The notes beneath the pieces are model-generated. The model ran no database searches, was not told the DNA's origin, and worked only from the letters and a program-made list of their open reading frames with translations. This document shows positions 52,108 through 60,376 of a stretch of DNA of 64,000 nucleotides, in pieces (position 1 is the first letter of the stretch; each line of letters starts with the position of its first letter). Source of the stretch: Fimbriimonadaceae bacterium (GTDB taxonomy: Bacteria; Armatimonadota; Fimbriimonadia; Fimbriimonadales; Fimbriimonadaceae). Location of the stretch: NCBI GenBank assembly GCA_022843485.1, contig JALHNM010000008.1, forward strand, positions 1 to 64,000, in the 5' to 3' direction. Position numbers and translations under genes: made by a program.

Positions 52108-52319
52108 CGCCCGCCCGACCCCCTCCCGCGCCTCCCGCTCCCGCCCCACACCGCCCATCGTACCGACCCCCGACCCAGACACCTCCAAGGAGCGCGGGCC
52201 TCCCGGCCCGCCCCCCGGTCCGCGGGCCTCCTGGCCCGCAAGTACCGTGCCCATGCCAGGGGAGGCCCTGGGGCAGGACGCGCCAGAGCCCACGTCCGGG
52301 ACGGACGTGCCACGACCGG
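52108..52319. other. Intergenic region with two GC hairpins
   Basis: GCGGGCC/GGCCCGC hairpins occur twice: 52194-52211 (loop TCCC) and 52222-52239 (loop TCCT). No gene is convincing between the APH start and the family C repeat. Confidence 0.4.
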
Positions 52320-52368
52320 GCGGGTGGCCCGGCCTGACCCGTAGGGCAGGCCGGGAGCAGGGACCCCT
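52320..52368. repeat. Palindromic intergenic repeat, family C copy 2
   Basis: Matches 2801-2849 with two or three changes; one change falls in the hairpin loop, leaving the 8-bp CCGGCCTG/CAGGCCGG stem intact. Here it is between two minus-strand genes. Confidence 0.65.
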
Positions 52369-52479
52369 CCGGCCACGCGCTCCGGTCCTCTGCTGGGCTA
52401 TCCCCCATGGACGAGGCGCCCGCGGTGGCAGTCGGCGACCCACGAAGCCCCGCCGGTCGGCTGGGGCTGACCCCCGCTG

Positions 52480-53052
52480 TCAGCCCACCGTGACGAACGT
52501 GGCCGGGTCGTCTTCGCCGTACCAGTCCATCACGACCGGAAGGCCGGTGGCCGAGCGGAAGGTGCCGAGGCTCGAGCGGCCCGGCTCCGTGGCCGCCGCG
52601 GAAAGCAGAACGTCGCGGACGCGCCCGAGAAGCTCCCGGTTGGCCACGTCGAACCCCTCCGGGTCCTCGTCGGCGTAGGGGAGCTCCGCTGCCGCCGCCT
52701 CGATGGACTCGACCATCGCGCAGACCAGCACCCCGGACCGGGCCAGCGCGTCGGCCCCGTCGACGAGGAAGGCGGCCACCGCCCCCGAATCGGCCCGGAC
52801 GTTCAGCCGCATCTCCGTCCAAGGCCCGCCGGCCTCGGCGCAGGGCTGGAGCGAGGACGCCGCCACGCTCCAGAACTCGCTGAGGTCGGCTCCGTCGGCG
52901 AAGACGTCGCTCCCGACGAGGCCTTCGAGCTGGACCCGGTTGACCCTCTCGCCCTGGACCTCGACCCCCCCGAACGTGTCGGGGTCGAGCACGAGGCCGG
53001 GCAAAGACCGCTCCGGGCCGTGGATGCTGAAGTACGTCGTCCAGGTGACCAC
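52480..53052 (-). CDS. Hypothetical protein
   Basis: 190 residues from GTG 53052. This start is chosen because GATAAT ends exactly 6 nt upstream and the protein-like sequence begins here (VVTWTTYFSIHGPERSLPG); the frame is open to 53142 without a ribosome site. Alpha/beta protein with an Ala-rich helix (ESIEAAAAELPYADEDPEGF) and an acidic tone. Family not recognised. The 11-bp array at 53158-53245 lies upstream. Confidence 0.6.
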   Translation of the reverse strand: MVTWTTYFSIHGPERSLPGLVLDPDTFGGVEVQGERVNRVQLEGLVGSDVFADGADLSEFWSVAASSLQPCAEAGGPWTEMRLNVRADSGAVAAFLVDGADALARSGVLVCAMVESIEAAAAELPYADEDPEGFDVANRELLGRVRDVLLSAAATEPGRSSLGTFRSATGLPVVMDWYGEDDPATFVTVG

Positions 53053-53058
53053 CCAGCC

Positions 53059-53064
53059 ATTATC
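53059..53064 (-). promoter_or_regulatory. -10-like hexamer GATAAT, probable leaderless start
   Basis: GATAAT, GGCTGG (6 nt), GTG 53052. The downstream edge of the 11-bp array is about 95 bp away. Confidence 0.45.
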
Positions 53065-53157
53065 CCCGGCCCCGGTCGTCCGAGGGAAGGGGAGGATCTG
53101 CGGCCCTCGCCGCCGGGTCGGGCCCGACCTGAACGGCGACACGACCGGAACATCCTC

Positions 53158-53245
53158 GCTTCAAACCTGCTTCAACTGTGCCTCAAACGTGCTTCAAACC
53201 CCGGTTTGCAGCACGTACGCAGCACGTTTGAAGCACGTTTGAAGC
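53158..53245. repeat. Inverted 11-bp phased array (GCTTCAAACGT)
   Basis: Eight contiguous 11-bp units. Four run GCTTCAAACCT-like (53158, 53169, 53180, 53191); the next four run in reverse orientation, ending with two perfect ACGTTTGAAGC (53224, 53235). The two halves are complementary and could form a cruciform or hairpin about 44 bp long. Core on the reverse units is GCAC every 11 bp. Confidence 0.75.
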
Positions 53246-53264
53246 ACACAGCCCCCGCAGAAGA

Positions 53265-53291
53265 CCCCTCTCGGCAGCCTGCCGAGAGGGG
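53265..53291. terminator. 12-bp hairpin terminator of the PEP-CTERM gene
   Basis: CCCCTCTCGGCA and TGCCGAGAGGGG flank a 3-nt loop, 9 bp beyond the stop of the 53301 gene. On the minus strand TCTTCT follows. Confidence 0.7.
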
Positions 53292-53300
53292 TTCGAGACC

Positions 53301-54146
53301 TCAGCGACCTGCGGTCCGGCGGCGGGAGGCTCGCCAGCCGGCGAGGGCGAGGAGGCCGAGGGCCATGGTCGAGGGCTCGGGCACGGGGGCGCCGTAGGCC
53401 ATGTCCCGCCAGTCCTTCAGGCCGGTGTCGCCGACTTTGGTGAAGGAGGGGGTGCCGTCGAGGGTCATCGAGTAGAGCGTCCCGAGGCTGTCGAGCCCGT
53501 AGAACCCGTTCCCGTCGTACACCATGCCCGTGATCGCCGCGTCGAGGCTGTCCAGCTGGCCGACGAGCTGTTTCGAGTTGTCCTCCCAGGTCGCCTTGTA
53601 GACGTACTGCGTGAGGCCGTCGCCGGACTCTTGGTTGAGCACATAGAACGCGTTGTCCTTCACCGCGAAGGCGTCGAAGCTGTTCACCTTCGGCCGGATG
53701 ATCTTGATCGGCCCCCGGACGAAGCTCGTGAAGGTCACGGCGGCGTCTTGCGCACCCGGGCCGCTGCTCGCGACCAGCCCCTCCTCGATCTTGTTGGTCT
53801 GTCGGTCGTCGAGGGTGCCTCCGTCGAGGTGGGGCGCCCCGGAGCCGTTCACCGTGAAGAGCACGTCATCGAGCGCCCCGGTCGCGAGGTCCTTGACTAG
53901 CCGCAGCTCGCCCTTCGCGTTCGTGACCCAGACGCTGCCGGTGGGGGCGACCGGGCCGCCGGACCAGATGTGCAGCCCCCATGCGTCGTCCTGGAGCTTC
54001 ACCACGCGGGTGGCCTTGGCCGTCCCCGCGTCGATCTGGTAGAGCCAGTTGTCCGCGTTCACGGCGTAGAGCGAGGCGGTCTGGGCGTGGGCCCCCAGGG
54101 CAAGCGTGCCCAAGGCGGCCATCGTCAAGGCGGTGCGTGTGCTCAT
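53301..54146 (-). CDS. PEP-CTERM exported protein
   Basis: 281 residues. Signal peptide about 21 residues (ends AHA), a propeller-like beta domain with repeated LYAVNADNWLYQID and NGFYGLDSLGTLYSM elements, then VPEPSTMALGLLALAGW and a basic tail (RASRRRTAGR), the sorting signal. ATG follows GGAGAAGG, a strong ribosome site; TATACT lies about 40 nt upstream. Confidence 0.88.
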   Translation of the reverse strand: MSTRTALTMAALGTLALGAHAQTASLYAVNADNWLYQIDAGTAKATRVVKLQDDAWGLHIWSGGPVAPTGSVWVTNAKGELRLVKDLATGALDDVLFTVNGSGAPHLDGGTLDDRQTNKIEEGLVASSGPGAQDAAVTFTSFVRGPIKIIRPKVNSFDAFAVKDNAFYVLNQESGDGLTQYVYKATWEDNSKQLVGQLDSLDAAITGMVYDGNGFYGLDSLGTLYSMTLDGTPSFTKVGDTGLKDWRDMAYGAPVPEPSTMALGLLALAGWRASRRRTAGR

Positions 54147-54250
54147 GTGTGTCCTTCTCCGGTCACCCCGCCCAAAGCGGCGGGGCCACCTTGAGTATAC
54201 GGCGGAATGGGGGCGGCCGAGCCCCGCCCCCCGTCACGTTCAGGCACAGT

Positions 54251-55168
54251 TCAGGGGCGTCGGCGCCGGGCCACGAGGGCAGCGACCCCCACCCCGAGCG
54301 CGAGCATGGACCCCGGCTCCGGCACCGTCTTCACGACCCAGTCGTTATGGTCGCGCAGGGCGGTGAAGAACGGGATCTTGCCGTAGACCGAGCCGTTCGA
54401 GCTCTCGGCCACGCCCGCGACCTGCCACTCGTCGCCGACCTTGATGAAGAACCCGCCGCCGCTATCCCCGGGCGCGGTTGCCCCTTCGAGCGTGGTCGGG
54501 GTCTTGGTCGATTTGTTGCCGCCGAGCGCCTCGAACGGAGCCATCGTGTTGTTCGCCTCTTGCCCGTCGTCGAAGTCCAACATGAACGTGTTCTTGACGA
54601 CGAACTCGTTGTTCCTCGGGTCTTTGAGGTCGATCGCGTCGATGGCGTTCGTCGCCGCGCGCCTAGTGCCGTCGGGGTCGCTCATCGCCCCGGTCTTGCC
54701 GTTCCCGAAGAACCCGAACCCCGCGAAGGCCCCTTCTGTACCGTGGAGCGTCTTCGCGTCCCACTTACCGGAGTAGAGCTTCGAGGGCGTGACGCCGGTC
54801 ACGGCCTTCTTGAGCTTGACGAGGGCGATGTCCCGCCCCTCCCCCTTCTTGTCCTTGTCCCAGGGCAGGGCGTCGTGGAAGACGATCTTGTCGGCGAGGA
54901 ACTCGGCGCCGTTGATGGTGAACTTGAAGTCGGCGACGGTGCCGGCGTCCTCCTTGATGACGTGGGCGGCGGTCAGGACCCACTCGCTGGCGATCAGGGT
55001 CCCGCTCCCGAAGCTGTCCTTGCCGGAGAGCTTGCCGACCGAGGTGAACGTCTTCCCGAAGTCCACGTAGTCGGAGTCCTTCTTGGAGTCGAGGCCGGAG
55101 ATCGCGTGGGCCCCGGCGGTCAGGGCCGCGAGCGCGGCGACGGCGAGTGTTCGAGTGACGTTTGTCAT
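54251..55168 (-). CDS. Trypsin-like serine protease with PEP-CTERM tail
   Basis: 305 residues from ATG 55168. Signal peptide about 22 residues. S1 triad: His69 in LTAAHV, Asp113 in RDIALVKL, Ser236 in GDSGGG. The C-terminal 24 residues (282-305) are a PEP-CTERM signal: VPEPGSM, a hydrophobic stretch, RRRR. A surface-sorted protease beside another PEP-CTERM protein (53301) and opposite an XRE-TPR regulator (55262). No activating propeptide is evident. Confidence 0.9.
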   Translation of the reverse strand: MTNVTRTLAVAALAALTAGAHAISGLDSKKDSDYVDFGKTFTSVGKLSGKDSFGSGTLIASEWVLTAAHVIKEDAGTVADFKFTINGAEFLADKIVFHDALPWDKDKKGEGRDIALVKLKKAVTGVTPSKLYSGKWDAKTLHGTEGAFAGFGFFGNGKTGAMSDPDGTRRAATNAIDAIDLKDPRNNEFVVKNTFMLDFDDGQEANNTMAPFEALGGNKSTKTPTTLEGATAPGDSGGGFFIKVGDEWQVAGVAESSNGSVYGKIPFFTALRDHNDWVVKTVPEPGSMLALGVGVAALVARRRRP

Positions 55169-55261
55169 GGCTGTCTGTCCTTTGGCCCTCCTCTCAGTCC
55201 GGAGTCGGGCATGGACACAGCCTAAGGCCCCGCGGCCGGCGGGCCCCCGTTCCTTCAGAAA

Positions 55262-56599
55262 ATGGAACGGCGTATCCTGGTGGTGGACGTGGGCGCAGCG
55301 CAGGAGGTCGGGGTCGGGGAGTTGGGCGGGTTCCTGCGGGGGCACCGCTTGGCCGCCCGGCTGTCCCTCTCCGAGCTCGCCCGGCGAGCGGAGGTGGCGA
55401 AGAGCACGCTGAGTCGCTGGGAGGCGGGTCGGGCGGAGCCGGACGTGGTCCCGCTACGCCAGGTGCTCCGGGCGCTCGGGGTGGACGCCGCCGGGACGGT
55501 GCAGGCCCTGGCCCTGCTCCGGGCGCCGCGGGGGGCGAGGGCCCTGCGCGAGCTCGACCGGCGCGAGGGACGCGACCTCGGCGAGATCGGGGTGTCGGCC
55601 CCGGTCTTCGGGTCGGCGCTGCGGGCCTTGCGGGGGCGGTCCGGGCTCACGGCGGACGACTTGGCCGGGCGAGTGGGCGTGGCCAGGTCGACCCTCGGGC
55701 TTTGGGAGACGGGCCAGCGCATGCCCGGCTCGCGCGACCTGGCCCTGGTGGCCGAGCTGTGCGGGGCGGGGCCCGAGGAGCGGGCGGCCCTCCTCGAACG
55801 CCGTCTCCCCGTGCCCCTCGGGCCGGAGGGGCCGGACAGGCTCGTGGCCTGGCTCGAGCGGCTGGTAGACCGGCTGGCGAGGGAGCGGCGGGTCAACGAG
55901 GTCGAGGCGGCGGGGTTCGAGGCCGAGGCCTGGCGCCTGGCCCAACACGACGACCGCGGGGCGGCGCTGCTGGGGCAGTACTACAACGTCCGGGCCGGGG
56001 CGCACTGCGAGACGTTCGCCGTCGCCGAGGTGCGGCGGTCCGCGACCAAGGCGCGCGACCTACCGTTTTACGACGCCCCCCGGCTGGTGAGCCACGTCCC
56101 CGAGTCGTGCCTCGCGTGGGTGCAGTACGGGACGGTCGGACTTGGCGGGATGGACCGGACGCTGCGGCGGCTCGAGCGGTGCTTCGAGCGGCCGATGACG
56201 GGCTACGAGCGGTGGTCGCTGCACCTGTTCCTGGCCCGGTTCTACGCCGAGCAGGGGCGGGTCGACCGGCTGGAAGGGTCGCTGGCCCAAGCCGACCGCG
56301 AGGCCGGGGACGACGCCCACCAGGCCGAGCTCACCATGACCTACTCGGCGGACTGCTGGGAGGCGGCCGGGTATCCGGAACGGGCGTTGCGGCTCCTGCC
56401 CGAGGAGCTGCCCGACGTCTGGGCGGTGCCGGCGCACCTCGAGACGGTGCGGCTGAGCGCGCTGGTCCAGCTCGGGGAGCGGGACGCCGCCGCCCGGTCG
56501 CAGCAACGGCTCCACGGGTGGATCGCCGAGAGCGGGATCGTCACCGTAGAAGCCCGCCGCGCCCTCGGCCTCTACCGCGGCCGCTTCGGCGAGGCGTAG
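55262..56599 (+). CDS. Double-HTH XRE-family regulator with TPR-like region
   Basis: 445 residues. Two Cro/C1-type helix-turn-helix domains, about 20-75 (LRGHRLAARLSLSELARRAE) and about 115-172 (LRALRGRSGLTADDLAGRVG). Each is followed by a recognition helix ending STLSRWEAGR or STLGLWETGQ. The rest (about 200-440) is helical and TPR-like, as in activators that sense peptides or proteins. Extremely GC-rich. Divergent from the PEP-CTERM protease with 93 bp between, so it may control it. Confidence 0.85.
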   Translation: MERRILVVDVGAAQEVGVGELGGFLRGHRLAARLSLSELARRAEVAKSTLSRWEAGRAEPDVVPLRQVLRALGVDAAGTVQALALLRAPRGARALRELDRREGRDLGEIGVSAPVFGSALRALRGRSGLTADDLAGRVGVARSTLGLWETGQRMPGSRDLALVAELCGAGPEERAALLERRLPVPLGPEGPDRLVAWLERLVDRLARERRVNEVEAAGFEAEAWRLAQHDDRGAALLGQYYNVRAGAHCETFAVAEVRRSATKARDLPFYDAPRLVSHVPESCLAWVQYGTVGLGGMDRTLRRLERCFERPMTGYERWSLHLFLARFYAEQGRVDRLEGSLAQADREAGDDAHQAELTMTYSADCWEAAGYPERALRLLPEELPDVWAVPAHLETVRLSALVQLGERDAAARSQQRLHGWIAESGIVTVEARRALGLYRGRFGEA

Positions 56600-56660
56600 G
56601 GGCCGTACGAGAACCTGTACTTTTCCACATGGTCGTTGGCCAATCTTCTCCGAAGAGTTG

Positions 56661-56666
56661 TATACT
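56661..56666 (+). promoter_or_regulatory. -10 hexamer TATACT, probable leaderless start
   Basis: TATACT, TGTCCT (6 nt), ATG 56673; best -10 match of the leaderless set. TTGGCC lies 19 bp upstream as a loose -35. Confidence 0.55.
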
Positions 56667-56672
56667 TGTCCT

Positions 56673-57968
56673 ATGCAGCAATTGCGGGCATGTTTGACGG
56701 CGGCTCTTACCGCGGCAGGAATGGTTTTCGCCGTGGCCCAGACGATAGATCCAAACTGGGTCGTGGAGTCTTCGGAGCCGGGGTGGCTAGAGCTCTTCCC
56801 ATCGCTCGCCGCGACTGCAGACGGCGTGTGCGTCCAGGTCCAACAGTCGGTCATCGGGCAGTACACGACGTCCCGAACCCAGGTGCGTCGGTACGACGAC
56901 TTTGGCACACTGCTCTGGACGCGAAACTTTGACTTTCAGGGGAGTGCTTGGGCGTCCGGGAGCTGGAGCTTCCCAAGCGCGGGCGGTTCGGTCTGGTTGG
57001 CCTCAATCGTCATGCGCGAGAGCCGGGACTCCACTCTGGTTCTCCGCCGCATCGACCGATTGGGCACGACGCTGGCTAACGTCCAGCGGGAGGTCAATGC
57101 GTCCGACCCTCGTCTCGAGTTCCAGCCGTTGGGGGACGGCGGGCTCGCGGTCGCGTGGTCCTCGCGGGGCAACCACTACCTCCGCCTCGGCCCGGCGGGC
57201 GAAGTGGTGGTCGAGACCTCACCCTCCGTCCGAGGTCGGCTCCTCACGCTCGGGCCCGGGGGAGAGTCCTACTGGGGCTCACTATCCTGGGAAAGACCGC
57301 CAACGTTCGAAATCTACAGGCTCGACGTTCAGGGGTCGCTCGTCTGGAGCCGGACGGTCAGCGTAGGGCTCGACCGGATCGGCGACGTTGCCGGACAGTT
57401 CGCGACCGTCAACGGGGACACCGTCGTCACGACGATGGGCGCCTACAAGGACTATCCGGCGCCCGACGAATACTGGATGGAGGCGGTCAGCCTTCGGGCC
57501 TCTGACGGAGCCGTCCTCGCCCGCCGCGACCTGCTCGACCGCGAGCGCTTCTGGGCACCGAAGCCGTTGTCCCACCCGTTCGGAGGCACCGTCCTGTCAG
57601 GCCATGCTGACAAGCCCTGGCCGATCGAAAGGCTGACGAGCGGCCTCGACCTGGTCTGGTCTCTGGCCGGCCCTCCGTTTGACGCCTCGGTCAGTGTCAA
57701 GGCCATCGACCGCTTCGGCAACCTTTGGCTGACGGGGTCCGAGAGATCCCAACCCGGCTCTGACTGGAGCGTCGGTGTCTTGGGCCCCCAAGGGGTGCTG
57801 AGAGCCCGGAGCCGGTTGGCCTTCGCCGAAAGCTCCCACGCCTCTGAGGTTGCCTTTGACCCGACTGGCCGGGCCTACGTGTTGGGTCTTCGCGGCGAAT
57901 ATGGCCCCGAGCCTATGACGGTCCTCGCCCAGTACCCGGCGCTCGCGAACCCGCGCTTGAGGCACTGA
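56673..57968 (+). CDS. Exported beta-propeller-like protein
   Basis: 431 residues with a signal peptide (LRACLTAALTAAGMVFAVAQ). Repeated motifs such as RYDDFGTLLWTRNF, RRIDRLGTTLANVQ, YRLDVQGSLVWSRTV and DRFGNLWLTGS match SBBP/PQQ-like propeller blades found in exported proteins of planctomycetes and armatimonadotes. Role unknown, probably binding. Start fixed by the signal peptide and TATACT. Confidence 0.75.
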   Translation: MQQLRACLTAALTAAGMVFAVAQTIDPNWVVESSEPGWLELFPSLAATADGVCVQVQQSVIGQYTTSRTQVRRYDDFGTLLWTRNFDFQGSAWASGSWSFPSAGGSVWLASIVMRESRDSTLVLRRIDRLGTTLANVQREVNASDPRLEFQPLGDGGLAVAWSSRGNHYLRLGPAGEVVVETSPSVRGRLLTLGPGGESYWGSLSWERPPTFEIYRLDVQGSLVWSRTVSVGLDRIGDVAGQFATVNGDTVVTTMGAYKDYPAPDEYWMEAVSLRASDGAVLARRDLLDRERFWAPKPLSHPFGGTVLSGHADKPWPIERLTSGLDLVWSLAGPPFDASVSVKAIDRFGNLWLTGSERSQPGSDWSVGVLGPQGVLRARSRLAFAESSHASEVAFDPTGRAYVLGLRGEYGPEPMTVLAQYPALANPRLRH

Positions 57969-57974
57969 CGGTCG

Positions 57975-58006
57975 CCAGCCAGTCCCCGTGGCCAGGGACT
58001 GGCTGG
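57975..58006 (+). terminator. 12-bp hairpin terminator
   Basis: CCAGCCAGTCCC and GGGACTGGCTGG around an 8-nt loop, 6 bp after a stop codon, followed by GTCTCGTTCG. Confidence 0.7.
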
Positions 58007-58070
58007 GTCTCGTTCGTGCGCGGGCCGCGGGTTCACCTGCGCGCGGCTCGCCGCGGTGAGTGGTCGAATC

Positions 58071-58104
58071 GCCGCGGGGTCGCTTCGCGACAGCCCGCGG
58101 CTAC
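58071..58104. repeat. Compound hairpin repeat, family D copy 1
   Basis: GCCGCGGG ... CCCGCGGC outer stem and GTCGC/GCGAC inner stem, ending CTAC. Copies at 62318-62347 (opposite orientation) and 62370-62405. It is followed by a 12-bp tandem pair CTACTCAGGGGT at 58101-58124, which touches the stop of the next gene. Confidence 0.6.
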
Positions 58105-58123
58105 TCAGGGGTCTACTCAGGGG

Positions 58124-58414
58124 TCACTTGCCGACTTCGCCGTCACCGTCGAGGTCTTTGCCGGTCAGGTTCTCGGCGGCCCCGACGGCGGCGTCCTTCA
58201 CCTTGGCGAAGAGCCCGCCCGCGGCTTCGGCCACGTTGCCCGCGACCTCCTTGGCGGTCTCGAGGGCTTGGCCCGCCTTGTCCTGGACCGTCTCGGCCGC
58301 GCCGTGGGCCGCATCGGCGACGTCGTGGGCCGCGTCCTTGGCCGTGTCGGCTGCGTGGGCTGTCGCGTCCTGTGCCTTGTCAGAGAGGGTTTCGGGGGTG
58401 GTGTCTTCGTTCAC
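58124..58414 (-). CDS. LEA/apolipoprotein-like helical repeat protein
   Basis: 96 residues, almost wholly amphipathic helix in 11-residue-like repeats rich in Ala, Asp, Lys (DKAQDATAHAADTAKDAAHDV, then ETAKEVAGNVAEAAGGLF), ending with an EF-hand-like DLDGDGEVGK. Such proteins protect membranes or proteins in drying or osmotic stress. GTG start with GAGGATC 6 nt upstream. Likely a stress pair with the YtxH-like gene upstream. Confidence 0.7.
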   Translation of the reverse strand: MNEDTTPETLSDKAQDATAHAADTAKDAAHDVADAAHGAAETVQDKAGQALETAKEVAGNVAEAAGGLFAKVKDAAVGAAENLTGKDLDGDGEVGK

Positions 58415-58501
58415 GGGTGATCCTCGCCCCGCCGGGTTCCGGCGGACACCCTCATTCTAGCGCGGTGGACACCCGATTCAGGTTACGGGGTGTCCCCTGG
58501 G

Positions 58502-58808
58502 TCAGGGTCGAGTGACCCCCTTCGCGATCGAGCGGCCCGTCTCGTCGACCGCACGCTTGATCTCGCGGGCGTCGTGTTCGACGTGGTCCGAGACGTGATC
58601 CATCAAGTCACGGCCCCGGTGCTTCAAGTCGTTCACCACGGCGGAACCCTTGCCCGCGACGTCGCTCACCTTATCGACGACCTGGTCGAACTCGCGCCGG
58701 CGGCTGACGGCGTAGATGAACGTCCCGATGACGCCGACTGCGGCGCCGATCAGGAAAGAGGAGAGTCCCAGGCCGCCGCGGGGTTCGGCGTAGTCGTAGT
58801 TCTGCACA
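58502..58808 (-). CDS. YtxH-like membrane stress protein
   Basis: About 102 residues from GTG 58808 (ATG 58837 is possible). One N-terminal membrane helix (LGLSSFLIGAAVGVIGTFIYAV), then a charged amphipathic helix (REFDQVVDKVSDVAGKGSAVV), the YtxH/gas-vesicle-like general stress architecture. The frame is open to 58963 but not protein-like there. 88 bp separate it from the LEA-like gene downstream on the same strand. Confidence 0.65.
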
Positions 58809-59079
58809 CTGCTTTCTACGCCGCAGTGAGTACCCATCGTGTGAAGGGCCGCCGAACGGCGGAAGAATTCCGTCAGGACCCTGCGAAAGCCTGGCCAGAG
58901 GGCACTTGCTCTGGGTCGGATGGACGGCTCGGAAGACGCAGGCCCGCCCGTCGCACCGTGCACAAGAGAAGACGGTCCCCGCGACTCAGGACGGGGTCTG
59001 GGGTCGGGCAGAGGGGCGAACGAATGGGCTAAGCTATGCGTCCAACGGGGAATCGGCGGAGAGCCGATCGGTTGACGAG

Positions 59080-60309
59080 ATGCCAGTCTACAGCTACACC
59101 TTCAAGGACGTGAGCGGCGGCCTCCAAAAGGGGACGGCCGAGGCCGATAGCGAAGAGGCTTTGAGGGGACGGTTCGGCGAGCAGGGCCTCGAGCTCGTCG
59201 AAGTCACCCTCATCAAGAAGACCGGCAAGTCGACCGCCAAGCGCACGGGCAAGGTCAAGCTCGCCAACCTGGCCGTGTTCTGCCGCCAGTTCTCGACGAT
59301 GGTCGACGCCGGGGTGTCGCTCGTGCGGTGCCTGGACGTCCTCGGGCGCCAGACGCAGGACCCCAAGCTCAAGAAGATCCTCATCGACATCGGCGAGCGG
59401 GTCGAGGGCGGCGAGTCGCTCTCCCGGGCCATGCAGCGCCACCCGCGGACCTTCAACAACCTCTTCATCGGCCTCATCCGGGCGGGCGAGGTCGGCGGCG
59501 TGCTCGAGGAGACCCTCCAGCGCCTCAGCCAGTTCCTCGAGGCGGACGTGGCCCTGCGGCGCAAGGTCAAGTCGGCGCTCACCTACCCGGTGCTCGTCCT
59601 CATCGCCGCCATCGGCATCGTGACGTTCCTCGTGGCCTGGGTCGTGCCCCAGTTCGCCCAGCTCTTCAAGGACATCGGGCTCAAGGACACCGACTTCCCC
59701 GGCCCGACCAAGTTCCTGATCGACCTCTCGGCGAACCTCCAGAAGAACGCCCTGATCATCATCCTGGTCGGTGTGGCCGTGTTCTTCGGGTGGAAGCTGT
59801 TCGTCTCCACGCGCTTCGGGCGCCGGGCCGCCGACCGGGTCAAGCTCGTCATCCCTGTCTTCGGCAAGCTCCACCACAAGGTCTGCATGGCCCGTTTCAG
59901 CCGGACGATGGGCACCCTCCTCACCTCGGGCGTCCCCATCCTCCAAGCCATGGAGACGGTCGCGGGCACGATCGGGAACACGATCATGGCCGACGCCGTG
60001 CTCGACGCCCGCGCCCGCATCCGAGAGGGAGACCGGATCGGCGACCCCCTCGAGGCGAGCAAGATGTTCCCGCCGATGGTCGTGCACATGATCGGCGTCG
60101 GAGAAGAGTCTGGCTCGCTGGACTTCATGCTCCAGAAGATCGCCGACTTCTACGAGGCCGAGGTCGAGGCGACCCTCGCCTCGCTCACTGCCGCCCTCGA
60201 GCCGCTGCTGATCCTCTTCCTCGGGTTCATCGTCGGGTTCATCGTCATCGCGATGTTCCTGCCCCTGATCAAGGTCATCGAAGGCCTCTCGACCGGCGAC
60301 GCGACCTAG
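59080..60309 (+). CDS. Type IV pilus/type II secretion inner-membrane protein, PilC/GspF family
   Basis: 409 residues. N-terminal YSYTFKDVSGGLQKGTAEADS, then two T2SSF domains (about 70-195 and 270-395). Each has the sequence FxRxxxTMVDAGVSLVRCLDVL or FSRTMGTLLTSGVPILQAMETV and GE(V/E)xGxL motifs. Three membrane helices near 175, 225 and 380. Forms the platform of the pilus or secretion motor. ATG 59080 begins it. No other pilus gene is adjacent. Confidence 0.9.
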   Translation: MPVYSYTFKDVSGGLQKGTAEADSEEALRGRFGEQGLELVEVTLIKKTGKSTAKRTGKVKLANLAVFCRQFSTMVDAGVSLVRCLDVLGRQTQDPKLKKILIDIGERVEGGESLSRAMQRHPRTFNNLFIGLIRAGEVGGVLEETLQRLSQFLEADVALRRKVKSALTYPVLVLIAAIGIVTFLVAWVVPQFAQLFKDIGLKDTDFPGPTKFLIDLSANLQKNALIIILVGVAVFFGWKLFVSTRFGRRAADRVKLVIPVFGKLHHKVCMARFSRTMGTLLTSGVPILQAMETVAGTIGNTIMADAVLDARARIREGDRIGDPLEASKMFPPMVVHMIGVGEESGSLDFMLQKIADFYEAEVEATLASLTAALEPLLILFLGFIVGFIVIAMFLPLIKVIEGLSTGDAT

Positions 60310-60320
60310 GCTGGCTCCGA

Positions 60321-60343
60321 GCCGGGCGGCCGACCCGCCCGGC
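60321..60343. terminator. 9-bp hairpin after the PilC-like gene
   Basis: GCCGGGCGG and CCGCCCGGC with loop CCGAC, 12 bp after the stop. Same 5-nt-loop form as hairpins at 20279, 27542 and 38265. Confidence 0.5.
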
Positions 60344-60376
60344 GACGGTGCCAGGGGCTACACTTCCTAGACGGTC

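Noticed and set aside
53158-53245. CRISPR array
   Set aside because: Units are contiguous 11-mers without spacers, and no cas gene is present.
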